DNA from: Bryum argenteum
Lineage: Eukaryota > Streptophyta > Bryopsida > Bryales > Bryaceae
Assembly: GCA_037043015.1 (NCBI GenBank)
Contig: CM073323.1
Coordinates: 25,510,758-25,574,757 of the forward strand
Length of the DNA: 64,000 nt
Direction: 5' to 3'
The notes under the pieces are model-generated. The model was not told where the DNA came from, did no database searches, and worked only from the letters and a program-made list of their open reading frames with translations. Below are positions 24,216-35,344 of this stretch, piece after piece (within the stretch, counting starts at the first letter, position 1; the number at the start of each line of letters is the position of its first letter). A program made the position numbers and the translations under genes.

Positions 24216-25913
24216 CTACGATTTGGAGCTAGGTAGAGGATTGGTTCCAGACATGCTTCGAGAGTGTGGGGCAAAATCTTTGAACTTACCAAGGCAAGGT
24301 ACACCTTTTTGAGAGCTCCATTGCGTGTAGACGGCTCCATTTAGGCATGTGACGGTAGCCACTCCATCATGACGCCCGAGGGGATCGCCATCCGCTTGGT
24401 TGTAGGAGACAATGAGAACGTTGCTTGGTCCAAGTAGCTTGTGAATGGTTGCTGTGATATCTACTTGGGCCACATGAACCGGTAGTCCGCGTACTACTTG
24501 CGAGGTGTTGAGTGCTGCAGCTGAGTTAGTGTTGGAGGCTTGAGTAGAAGGTAGAGAGATTTGCAAACGCTGGTTAGTAAAGAAAATAGGAGTATTAAGA
24601 AGATATTGTTTAGATTTGTCAAAAGCTAGAGTTATTTCTGCATACTCTAAGTCCTTGGTTCTTTTGGTAACGCCAACAAATTCAAGTTTAGTACCTTCCA
24701 GATAACTTAAACGGGTTAGTTCACCAAGAAGCTGTCTAGATGTAAGTTGGGACAAAACTAGACTTTTGAGAAAGAGCTTTCTGTTAGAGGCAGTGGATGG
24801 AAATTCATAGCCCTTGTCAACTTTGCCAACTACATGTGAGGAGTCTTTGAGTTTAAGAACAAAGAGGCGGGTACCTTTGAGCAAAGCTAAGCCGTCAATG
24901 CTAGGATTGAGGAGGTCCGCCTTTAGAAAGCCAAGCCAAGTCTTGGTTTGAGGATGAACTAAGGCAGACACCGGTTCACGGAACCTGTTAAAGAGTTTGA
25001 TCCCCATGGACATGAATCTATCTAAGGCAGCTGTTTGCACTTCTGCTTTAGTCATGTCATGATAGCCATAGTCAAATCGAATCACAATTTGGTGAGTTTT
25101 GGAGAGTCCTGTGTTAGTATCAATTTCTACACCAAATGGTATCTGTGTGAGGTGTAAGAATTGTCCTGATAGACCATGTGGACGAGTTAGAGGATAGAGA
25201 AGTTGCGGGACATGTGGAAAAGAGTGACGGTATGAGTGGAATTCTCTAACCTCGTCATCAGGCATGCCATATGAACTTACGGTGATTCATCCGTATGTTG
25301 TGTATTCGGGGGAACCTCGTTCACTGCTGATGTGTTGGTGCACCAAAAATGAGAGCCACAGAAAGTTGGCAAAATCTGGAAATGATGGCGGGTCAGCAGG
25401 AGTGTTGTGGAGAGGTACAGTACCAATGTTGTTGGATGGTAACTGTGTCTCTGGTATGAGTTGTGAGGCGACTGGTACCTGTGAGACAGCAGCAGAGCAC
25501 GTGCTCATGGAGTGTGAGGATGCACGGACTGTGGGAGTGTCATGAGGCAACGCCAACAATTGTGCGGGTGGTGCGCCTAATGTATGCGAGGAGCTTCCAA
25601 CACGGGCGGAGGAGACTGGAGTGTGGAAGGGAGCAGAGCCGGCTGTTGAATCATCACTATCATCCTCTTGGTCCAACAGACGTTTCCGGCCTTTGTTGTG
25701 TTGAGCCGAGTTAGTGAGTGGCTCTCGATCCAGGGACTTGGCAGGTCCGCATTCATCAGGCGAGTCTCTAATGGTGGTTGGCGCGTCCGTGTCGAGTGTG
25801 AGGGCAAGATCACTTAGTTTTGCTGTTAAGCGTGACTTCTTCTAGGAGGTGCCGGAGGTGGACTTCTTGCTCGAACTCTTGCCTTTGCGAGCGAGAGATT
25901 TCAATCGAGCCAT
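24216..25913 (-). pseudogene. ORF1-like protein of a LINE-like element, two in-frame stops
   Basis: A single reading frame of about 565 codons beginning MARLKSLARKGKSSSKK at 25913. This basic, Ser/Lys-rich start resembles a nucleic-acid-binding or nuclear-targeting tail. In-frame stops lie at about 25844 (TAG) and 25287 (TGA); otherwise the frame runs to 24216. The middle is acidic and low complexity (LLDQEDDSDDSTAGS). The C-terminal 350 residues look folded, with a repeated pattern of hydrophobic strands, and the part from VRGLPVHVAQVDITATIHKL onward could be an RRM-like fold, as in many plant LINE ORF1 proteins. The assignment rests on its position upstream of an EEP ORF on the same strand. 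An RNA-binding chaperone role would be expected. Confidence 0.55.
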
Positions 25914-27010
25914 GATAGAGAGCTTGTGCTGGAGATGTGCTGCAAAGGCCACAGGAGTTGGTAAGAGTTTGAAAAGTGCAGGGATATGCAAGGACACGAA
26001 ATTCAGTATGGAAAGAACATTTGTAATGTACCGTGGGAGTGTGTGATCGCAGTGGTTATTCTGGGGAGGAGTATGATTTATATATGAGTGTGCATGCTCA
26101 GGTGTATGGGGGGTAGGTCTCTGAAGCTAGTGTGGGAAGAGGAAGCAATTTGGTACTCGTTTGCAAGTGGGGATCTAAGGTCGGTGGAACTGTTAGTTCG
26201 GCCGAAACGTGGGGTGACTTTTTGTGGACTGGAGTGGTTGATTTTCAGGAGTGAGGGCGTGGTGGTTGGTGAATGGTAGGCTTGGATTCTTTCGTTGTGC
26301 ATGAGCAGATGAGGTGGGAGTTGTAACGGTGGGGAAAGTGCCTGGGGAGGTGGCTGGCGGCTATCGTGTCTAGGAGTGCGGTGCGGGAACAAGAGCAGGA
26401 GATATGCGGGGTCGGTGAGTGGATGGGGTAAGATCGGTTCAGGAACGGTGAATCTTATCATCCAGCAGCGGTGTAGCAGATATTGCGATCGGCATTGGGA
26501 GTGTCTGTGCAGCGAAATCTACGGGTGGAGGTTGGTGACGGTGTGGTGGATCCATTGTGATTGTGGCACAATCCGAGAATGTCGGATTATGTTGGGAAGT
26601 GGAAGTTGGATGGGGAGTTTGGCCGACGGTGTGTTGCAAGTGCATGTTCGTAGTACAACTTGCGTGTGGTAAGTGTGGTTTTTTGAGATGTTTCTGGTGA
26701 GAGAAGAATGTACATGGTTTGGAATATCATGAACGTCGAGAGTGTATGTGTAATGTTCATGAGTTGGTATAGAATATATCTCATGAATATGTGAGTACAG
26801 TGATTGATTTGGTGTATGCGAAGGGGGTTGACATGAACTCATAAAATGAATGGTCACTGTGAAATGGTGGTGGTAAGATGTTCGTATGCATTGTGGTGTG
26901 GAATGTGTTTGTGTTGAAGGAGGTATAATGCGGTCGGCTGGTTCGTGTGGTATGGTATATTGAATGCGAGGAAAAATTGTGCATGTGGATAAGGAGGAGT
27001 GAATGCTTAC

Positions 27011-27313
27011 TTCAACATTGCGGGGGAGGAACTGTTGGGCACCGAGAACTGGTGTCTGTAGCTCGCAGCGGTGCTTTGAAGCAGATCCCGAAATCAGAAA
27101 CACAAGCTCTTTCCCGAACTTCTTCATGGTCATCTCCGAATGATTCCGTAGCCATTCCGCTCAAGTCTCATCCCAATCGGTGATATTCAAACCAAGAGCA
27201 AAAAGAACGCTTACGTCGATCGGAGGATACTCTTCGATCACCGCGTGCACAGTCCCCTTGAGCCTCCGCTCCTCGTCAGTCGCGGACGGCGGCTCCGAGT
27301 TGCTAGAATACAT
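27011..27313 (-). pseudogene. Possible 5' part of a disrupted host gene
   Basis: From an ATG at 27313 one frame reads MYSSNSEPPSATDEERRLKG, VIEEYPPID, a TGA, then AEWLRNHSEMTMKKFGKELVFLISGS and ends at a good donor (GAA|GTAAGC) at 27011. A GAC|GTAAGC donor before the TGA allows the stop to fall in a short intron. Base composition is host-like and balanced, and the next bases enter the C/A-rich LINE-like unit. I do not recognise the protein. Either a small real gene whose remaining exons are displaced or a decayed fragment. Confidence 0.35.
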
Positions 27314-27806
27314 TCATGTGCCGATAGTCCATCGCAGCACCAGGATCGTGATAATCTCGCACATGACCGTCAACTAGACGTTGTACACCACCTTCTGCAC
27401 ATGACAAGATTTGTGCGAGAATTCCCGGGAGCCTGCAGTCAAGGACCGCCAGTACGAATCGAGCTTTGCCACGGCACGGGAGCTTTGTTGGCGCAGCATT
27501 GGATTCCACGACGACGACTCATGTTGTTTTCTCCTCGCATGCTCTCTCATGGCTACTACGAAGTACTCTCACGAATCTTCATGTTTCGCACAAGATTATC
27601 TCGACGTCTGCACTCTGTCATATGAGCTACATAGGAATGCCGAAGTGCATTCAAAATGCTTTTGTGCACATTGGTCCAGATTGTCAAAGACTCTATCTGC
27701 TCGCACTTTGTGTACACTCTAGTAAGCCCGGGGTTGTTTGTGATTCGAGTTGTTGGAATCTTCTCTCCCCTTTCTTGATCTCATTTTCCATGTTGATAAC
27801 GATTAC

Positions 27807-27885
27807 TTAACCCTTAAATGCCCAACCCCTCTATAAAAACACTAAAAAGCATGCTCGAGGGGCATGCTTGGGCGTTAAGGGTTAA
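27807..27885. mobile_element. 79-bp TTAA hairpin mini-element, copy 1
   Basis: Ends TTAACCCTTAAATGCCCAA and TTGGGCGTTAAGGGTTAA are inverted copies, with an inner GCATGC...GCATGC pair. It is about 90% identical to the 80-bp copy at 55601-55680. Begins and ends with TTAA. Confidence 0.85.
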
Positions 27886-28006
27886 ACCCCCACATTTGTG
27901 TGGTATCTTTTTCTTGTGTCTGTCAGTTTTTTGCCCTTGAGTCACCCCATTCTTCTCCAAGATAGCTAAGATTTCTAAAAGATTCTCCAAGTGTGTATCT
28001 TACAAG

Positions 28007-28302
28007 TAAGGTACAGTGCCCTTAAACCGCTCGAATAAGCGATTCAGCATGGTTGTGACTTCATGTCTATCATTTGAAATTTTTCTTGGATGCGGAAACA
28101 GGGGGGAGAGTGAGTGCAAAAATTTCCACAATTAAATAGCAAAAGCTGAATTTGCTAGAAATTTCTGAAGTCAAAAGTGTACATGACCTTAAACCGCTCA
28201 CATACTCAAATGTACGAATGAGGTACATCTGTTCTTTTACGATCTAGGAATGGGGCCTGATCGGTTTTGGGGTGCCGAGCGGTTTAAGAGCATTGTACCT
28301 TA
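28007..28302. mobile_element. TA-flanked MITE with 25-bp terminal inverted repeats
   Basis: Left TAAGGTACAGTGCCCTTAAACCGCTC, right its inverted copy ending GCATTGTACCTTA, differing at two positions. TA at both edges suits a Tc1/mariner (Stowaway-like) TA target duplication. An extra copy of the subterminal CTTAAACCGCTC motif lies inside at about 28190. A solo terminus-like TAAGGTACAATGCTC occurs at 49085. Non-coding. Confidence 0.8.
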
Positions 28303-30015
28303 GAGCTTTCCATCGGTATATGGCAGGTCCAATTCTAATTTGTAGAGAGGGAGATACGAGTCCCCACATTTAAGGGTGATAAAGAGTTTCCTCCGTCGGC
28401 AGTAGAAAAGTATGCCTTAGTATTTTGATCCTACACTTCTGACATTTTACGGATAGATACACAATTGACTTAGCTTCCCAAAAGCTATGACACGGCCTAA
28501 ACAGAGCTAGGACGAAGAAATGGCAAGCAAAAACTAGAGGTGACTTCCAAGGTGATTTACCCGTTGAGCTTACTACTCAATCTCTTGTTTCTTTTCATCC
28601 TCTTCTTGTCTCTTCTTGTTTCTTCTTCCTCTCTTTATAGAATTTCTTGAATCAATCTCTTGTAACCAATTGCTACCTCCGTCGTGGTTTTTTGGCTCAC
28701 AATGACAATTAAGCAAGTGCGAGTTTTTGTTGTCCACTATTTTGCAAGAAGTTAGGCAAACACGAATGATAGTGCTTCTGATAAAGTGGCCAAGTCTTAA
28801 AACACACTAGCAAGACACCATATCATGTCGCACTATACATTGGACAAAATGCGTCTTGTATATTCACCAATAGCTATAGATTGTTTTTTCATCAGGTAAT
28901 TTTTCTTCAAGTGTTTATCCCCTCATAGACAAAGTGCAAGATTATATTGAAGAGCTTATAATGAAACAATGCAAGCTCTACCATAAGGACTCTGCATAGT
29001 GAACAAACAAATCGGGGTGGTTTAATGTAAGCTTTTCTTTAAGTGCAAATGGTGCAAGCTTTAGTGTAAAAGGCTTCCGGACATGAGGATGAACGAGTCA
29101 AGGAAGTTTGATGTAAGCTTTATCATAAGTGCTTCAAGACATATTTTTGAAATGAGCATGTACAAGATTTTAAACAACAACAAGCTCAATTGGTTAAATG
29201 TAAAAAAAATAAATAAACATATTGTTTTGATACACCTCAAGTGTTCTATAAATGATTCTTTACTGGCATCATTGATCTTGGGGCAAGCTTCAGGTGAATC
29301 TCTAAAGCATATACCTCCCAAATGAGGTAGAAGTTGCTAAGTGGTTTGAACATCTTCAAAGAATTCTTAGTCACTTCACCATAGTAAATTTGGTTTCAGC
29401 TATCTTGTCATGAGAAATACCAAGTGCAAAAATTGCTTATCATGGAGGGGTGTCATGGGTTTGGATCGGCGTAACGTGGCTTCTCATGAAGCGACATCAT
29501 AAAGTTGCCAATGCGTGCTAATCGATTCCCAAATAACCAAACCCTAACTCTTGGACTTTTGTATACATTGCCCCAGTCCATATGTACAACTAGCAACTTC
29601 AATTTTGTAAAATCTCCACTTTTTATGTGCCATTTTGCATGGAATAGTGAAGTGCAAGTGATTGTGCACTTCTCATGCTAAACTTAAACCATTCAAGTAC
29701 TTTACCTTGCTCTTGCTACATGATTTAGAATACTTGTACTTTCCCCAAATTAATATTCTCTAAATCCAACCATTGGTGTGGCAGCTTTGGCAATGAATCC
29801 GTTAATACTGAGGATACTACACAAATATTATTATGCTCTTATGGTTGACATACTATCTTACTTCTTTTGCGTGTTGATCTTGACAAATATATATATTTTA
29901 CACTTGACAAAACTAATTTATGATCAATATTGGAGAGTAGATATGCTAATTTTCAAATGGTAATCACATACTCATGTTATCGATCGGCTTCTTTCAACAT
30001 GAATATTGTAATATC

Positions 30016-30420
30016 TAGGGGAATTATCATATAGGGGAACACTTTTGTAAAATATTTCCAAATAAGAGAACGATTGCAAAGTATCTGAAAAATATTATTT
30101 TATTATTTCAACTTCCCATCACTAGTGAACATGTTGAAACTAATATGGAGAAACTAATATGGAGAAGATTGACATCTTAGCAGATTGAAGCTAACAAATA
30201 GCTTCTTCTTCATGTTTTTGAAGGAGTGAAGCTAGGTCATGAGCCATGAGCAATGAGCATTGAGCGGTTAGCAGAAACTCTTGAGCGGTGAGCTTGGTAT
30301 AAGACAAAATTTACGAAATATTCGGAAATGAAATAGGTTTTATGGCTACTTTCCAAAATATCATGTGTGGTTGTTAGCCTATTACCGTGGGAATAGTAGC
30401 CTAAAACCGTGAACCAATGC
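30016..30420 (+). repeat. Left terminal inverted repeat of the large transposon
   Basis: The outer block 30016-30062 matches the right end nearly base for base. The inner block 30237-30420 matches 40000-40184 inverted. Between them the arms diverge. Confidence 0.75.
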
Positions 30421-30769
30421 ATCATGTACAAGTCATGCCACGGGTTTAGGTGCCATATTATAGAGGTGCCATATTATAGAGATTCAACGTAAAGAGCCTC
30501 AAGAAAAAAAACCCGTGTAAAGAAATTGTAGATTCAAAGTCAATAAAAGAGGACCTTAAGATACGACTACACATATATGTTTCATTTCTTGAAACATGAG
30601 TAAGTAGTATAGACTATTATTTATGAAGCATAGGAGTCGTAAAACAAGTCTCTCAATCAAATAGAATACTGTAGTTGACAAAAACATGTGATAATTGAAT
30701 ATTTATATTCTATAAACGATACATATATTAAAGTAACACTATGTATGAAAATAAAATCAATTGGTAGAA

Positions 30770-33700
30770 TCAACTTACTATCTGAGCTGATTGTAGTAGG
30801 TGGATGACCTCCCGATAGCTCCAAGTTGGTGCATGCATGAAGATATCCTTTGTGTAGTCGAGTTTGCAGTAATACCTAAGAAGATAATATAAATGCTTGC
30901 AATTCACCCATTTCCCTTTCTTTTCGAGAGAAGTTGTACTCATCCTAGTGAAGTCAGGACAATTACAATATGGAAAATTGCTGATGGAGACACGGTAGAC
31001 ATTATCTGTTGGAGCCGCAAGAGAAATAACCGCTCCATATCCAGGGTGAGGGACAATTGTGACTCCAACAATGCTATATCCATCCATGAGAGCCGAACTC
31101 TCCCACTTATTTCTGTGATCAGCATCAGGAGCCTGAGAACTTCGACGAACAAGTTTTCCACACCTAGTTGGCGCATGACTATCAAGATTCTCGGGAATAT
31201 GAATCCCAGAGAGAGGAATCGGAAGATTAGGAATGGTTTTGAAAAGATTCCTTGGTGACAAGGCTTTTCGCTGCTCTAGTTGGAATCCAGCATCCTGTAG
31301 TGCAAGAAGTTCCTCCCGGGATAAGTTAGTACCAATCTGGATAGGCCACACCATAGGTACTAGCGGCCAGTCTTTTACAAAAAACTTCTTTTTTCCCATA
31401 ACGCATCGCTTGATATCATCAGGACAGAACCAAAACTCCGTAAGCTCCAAGGTGTCTTTTCCGTAAGCTTTCTTCAGGCCACGATAAGTTGGAGCGCAAG
31501 TTGCTTGGCGGCCCTTGTTGATTTGTGCCTCACATGCCTTTCCAGAAGCAGCCTGCATAGCTTGACATTTCACCCGGGATTTTGGATTGGTGCGAGCTAT
31601 GTGCCATTGGTTAGGATCACAATCACTCTCATGGACACCCGTCACATGGGTCACCTCATATAACGGTGTATTCAGAGACTCTTCAATACGTGCTCGTGTT
31701 GCCCGTGAAGAAGGACGAGGTACCGAGTAATTTACCTTATCCGGACGATGAGAGTCAAACTGCTTCGGGAGGTAAGTCGATTTCCTCTTTGTAGAGCCAA
31801 AATCTCTGCTCCTTCCAAACCGAGTTTGTAAGGGGCAAGTCTTGACACTGGAATAGTCTTCATTACTTGACCAAAAGATTGGGATCACCACTTCGCATTG
31901 CTGCCTTCAATTTTAGGGCTGTGTCGCTTGGTCCAGTCCCTCCTTTTCCACCCTTCACCCACGATCTGTAGTTTGTTATCTGCATGAAAGCACGAATCAT
32001 ATCGTGTATGGTGGCCTCATAAGGACAAGTCATCTTGTTTCTAGATGCCCTCTTCATTGTACTATGGACAGTCTCTGCAAGGTTGCATGTAGGAACCTTT
32101 GCTATCTCTTCCAAAGTTAGGTCCTGCAAAAAAGAAAGTGTTTTGTAAATCAAATGAGTACACTTCATTCAAGAAAAAATAATATAGTTGTATGAATCAA
32201 GAGCTATAATTTCATTACCATGTGATATACTAAACTCACCATTTGAAATTCGCCACCCCACTGCTTGTATCGAAAGTGCCAGAATCCAAACCACTCTTGT
32301 AAGTGTGCCACACCATCTTCAGTAGCTGCACCAGATGATAACCACCAATTTTTGATGACGTGGAATTGAGTTTCAGCTTCCTCAAAACTCTTTGCATTCT
32401 TATAGGCTTGACATAGTTGCTTATGATGAGCTTGCATGGATGGTTTGATATACTTCTGCGTATACTTATCCAAGTTGGCAGACCAATGATAAAGACAGGT
32501 TCGCTCCTTGTCTTTCATAGGAGTATTGCCGTCCCCTCCTCCATAAACCTTCCTCACTGCAATCCAATTAGCTTGAGCACTATCTGCCATGAAGCCTTTG
32601 AAGTTGATACTCGAAACACCGTGCTCATGCATCACAGAGTTTAAATTCTGCCAAAATAGAATTTGAGCACTAGCATCTTCTGATTGCATGTCACAACATG
32701 CAATTGTCATGACCTTGCAATATTTGTTGTCATAGACATGGCAACCCATAGTCGTCCAATCATTTAGTCGCTTAACATGATCAAACATGATCCACGAATC
32801 TTGTAAGTCTCCTCCATGTTGCATGCGCTTCACAAGGTCAAAACCACTACCTTCAAGTTGAACTGACATCTTAAAGATGAAAACTTTGTCTTTTGTTTGG
32901 CCAGGGAATCTATTCTCGTGAACAAAAATGAAAGGATTATTCACCTTCAAAGCTTGTATGCTATCAATAGGCCCACGATCACTTCGAACGAGTCTCTTTG
33001 CACCTACAATATAATTTCTGCAATTGGGAGAGGCTAGTGTTTCATACTTATCCATAACACTTTCTAAAGATGGTCGCTTTTCTCCAGGTGTGGGGCTTTT
33101 GAAAAGAAAGTTTTCTAAAAACGCTCGACTTGCACCAATCATTATAGCAGAGTTCGTAGCGTTGGGCGTTCTAGAGACCTCTTTGCCACGCACCGATATA
33201 CTAAATCTATTGTCTCCCTACAAATTCCATCAGCCACAGGGTGCTTATGCTCGCCTAAGTGGATACATGCGCGACTCTCTATTGTAGGTGATGTTACATA
33301 GAAGATTACAGCGTTGCATGTCTGAAGGCAAACAGGAGGAGTATGGCAGACCTTGCATTGCAACGTTGACTTTGGAGGCGGATTTCGTCCAACTTCAAAT
33401 CGTGTTGGTGTCTGGCCGGTCCATTGCGTAGTATTGCATTGCCCTGAGTTCCGCATCATGTACTCACAAGCTTCATTAGAGCACTGTAGCTCACCAACGC
33501 AGGAGGATCGACGAAAGGATATGTTGTAATCATTCTGAATGTGAGTTATCCTTGTTGTGCACCATGCATGTCCGTCGTGTTGCTTGTCCATCCCATCTAA
33601 ACCTTTACCATATGTTTGAGGAACTCCTTGAGGCAATGAGGGTAGGATAAAGACTACGTTCCCATCATAACGTTGTGGCAAATAACTAACTTCTTCGACT

Positions 33701-34305
33701 CGAATGTTATTGAAATCTACACCACTAAGTTCAGATTTGGATCGTCTCCTTTTGGAGGTTAGAACCAACGCTTCCATCATAGTGATTGCACTTGAGGAGA
33801 GAACAGGATGTAAGGGTGGACGCCCACTAGACAAAGAAGATGGATGAGAAGAAGTAAGCTTCGATGGGAGTTGTATTGTAGGAATTCTACTGGAAGAAGG
33901 ATTGTTAGTAGGTGCGAAAGAATGTACCGTAGGAAATGATTCGTCATCGAGTCATTGAGCAAAGTGATGATATTGTCCGAAGGCTCTATCTTCACGAAAC
34001 CGAAGTGGGTAAGTGGACGGAGGAAGTTGTTGAATGTAACATTTGAGACTCAAACTCCCTACCGAATACGTAGTCGTGCGGATGAAACAATCCGAAACCT
34101 CCAGATGGAATCAATAGTTTTGTTTTTCGAGCAAAGTCCCTATCGAAACACCGGACTCATTAAACAAAATCTTTTCTACGAACAAAGATCCAGGAAGCAA
34201 ATTAAATTTTGCCTCAAGCATGTGTTCATGAACAATAACCTTTCCATCTACACCTAAAGGGACTGTAAAAGGTAGTCCTACACCACGAAGACAGAAGGAA
34301 GCCAT
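30770..34305 (-). pseudogene. Mutator-like (MULE) transposase with C-terminal SWIM zinc finger, frameshifted
   Basis: Reads from MASFCLRGVGLPFTVPL at 34305 to a stop at 30770. An N-terminal region has a Cys-rich segment (CVGELQCSNEACEYMMR). The core at 33193-32204 has WIMFDHVKRLNDWTTMG, MADSAQANWIAVRKVYG and CLYHW blocks consistent with a DDE transposase. The C-terminus carries a SWIM finger, CNCPDF...VNCKHLYYLL (C-x-C-xn-C-x-H), a hallmark of MuDR-type transposases. A GT-AG intron spans about 32242 to 32124 (after GGEFQM; resumes DLTLEEIAK). The frame breaks near 34115, 33955, 33195 and 31880, so it is a pseudogene. It would cut and rejoin DNA at the element's inverted repeats. Confidence 0.75.
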
Positions 34306-35344
34306 TTTGAGAAGACCATGGAAGGGTTAGAAGAGAATGATGAGAGAAGGTAGATTGAGTATTAATAGATTGTCTACCACTCGGAGTTCGCATGAGTACA
34401 TAGAATTCAAAAAGATTAAGAAAAATCTTAACGTACTTAAAGTAGGTGAGTTTTTTAAATAACGTAGTGGACATTATATTGCAGTCGTTTTTAGAGTCGC
34501 CAAGAATTAATGTTACATATCATGGTAGTTGTATTGACGGCACGGACAGAGTATTTGAATTATAATCATGTAACAAGAAAATCAAATAAAAAATATTTGG
34601 TTTTATGACAAAAGGGTATGTACTATACAGAATGGAAGATATGGTTTCGTAAATGCAATTAAGGCGTTTATGGTTGTTTGAAATTAGAAGGGTAGAGGTG
34701 GCGTGCGCATTGATGAAAATGTTGTGGCAATGAAAACCATTTAAGTATTTGTATTAGAAGAGAAGCTCGAACAGAACATGTCTGGAAGTTTAACCTAATT
34801 GCGAACCTGTCCAAATGCTAGACATTCGAACACCTCTATTGGCAGCGAGAGACGGGAGTAGGAAAAAAAAGCGGAGTGTATTCCGCTTTAGTAGTAGAAG
34901 AGAGCTTTTGAAATCACGGCTAAGAAGGGTTAGAAGTCGTATAGACGAGAATGTAGTAGATAGTGTTCGTGCTTTAACATTTGAAAATTGCGGTGTGGAG
35001 CTTTTCAAAGAAACCCAAGTTCTATCAGTTGCGCCTGCATTGCTGCTGTATCGACTTGTTGGAATGCGGAGTTTAGATCATCAACCGTCACTTGGTGAGA
35101 GCGATGGCGAGAGCGAATCAAAGGTATTAGCGACTTGAATCCGAATTAGTTTGAAGAGATAGGAAAGTGGAGAATTTCAGGAGTTAGTAAAGTAAATAAC
35201 ATTTAGGGTTGAAAGGGGTAGTAGCCGTCATGGCATTAGGGTTTGAGGTTTTTGTGCAAGGAAGTTGTTAGTTTTGTTTGGGGCTCTTTTTTTGCTGGTG
35301 TACGTGTGTTGAGCTCTTTTTTTGGTGGTTTGCATTCGTTGTAG
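34306..35344. other. Divergent intergenic region inside the transposon
   Basis: About 1 kb between two genes that point away from each other, so it probably holds both promoters. A plus-strand open frame at 34815-35138 (107 codons, Arg-rich start) has no recognised family and no clear link to the downstream gene; it may be an extra exon or chance. Confidence 0.4.

Larger units (their letters stand above)
27314..30000. other. Intergenic region with MITE elements
   Basis: No supported gene. Contains the 79-bp TTAA hairpin (27807-27885) and the TA-flanked MITE (28007-28302). The first 400 bases are GC-richer and may be the promoter side of the 27313 ORF. The remaining frames at 28.9-29.9 kb are short and broken. 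Confidence 0.45.

Noticed and set aside
29050..29330. Possible Copia-type retroelement fragment
   Set aside because: A few residues recall a protease region, but frames are broken everywhere and no second motif supports it.
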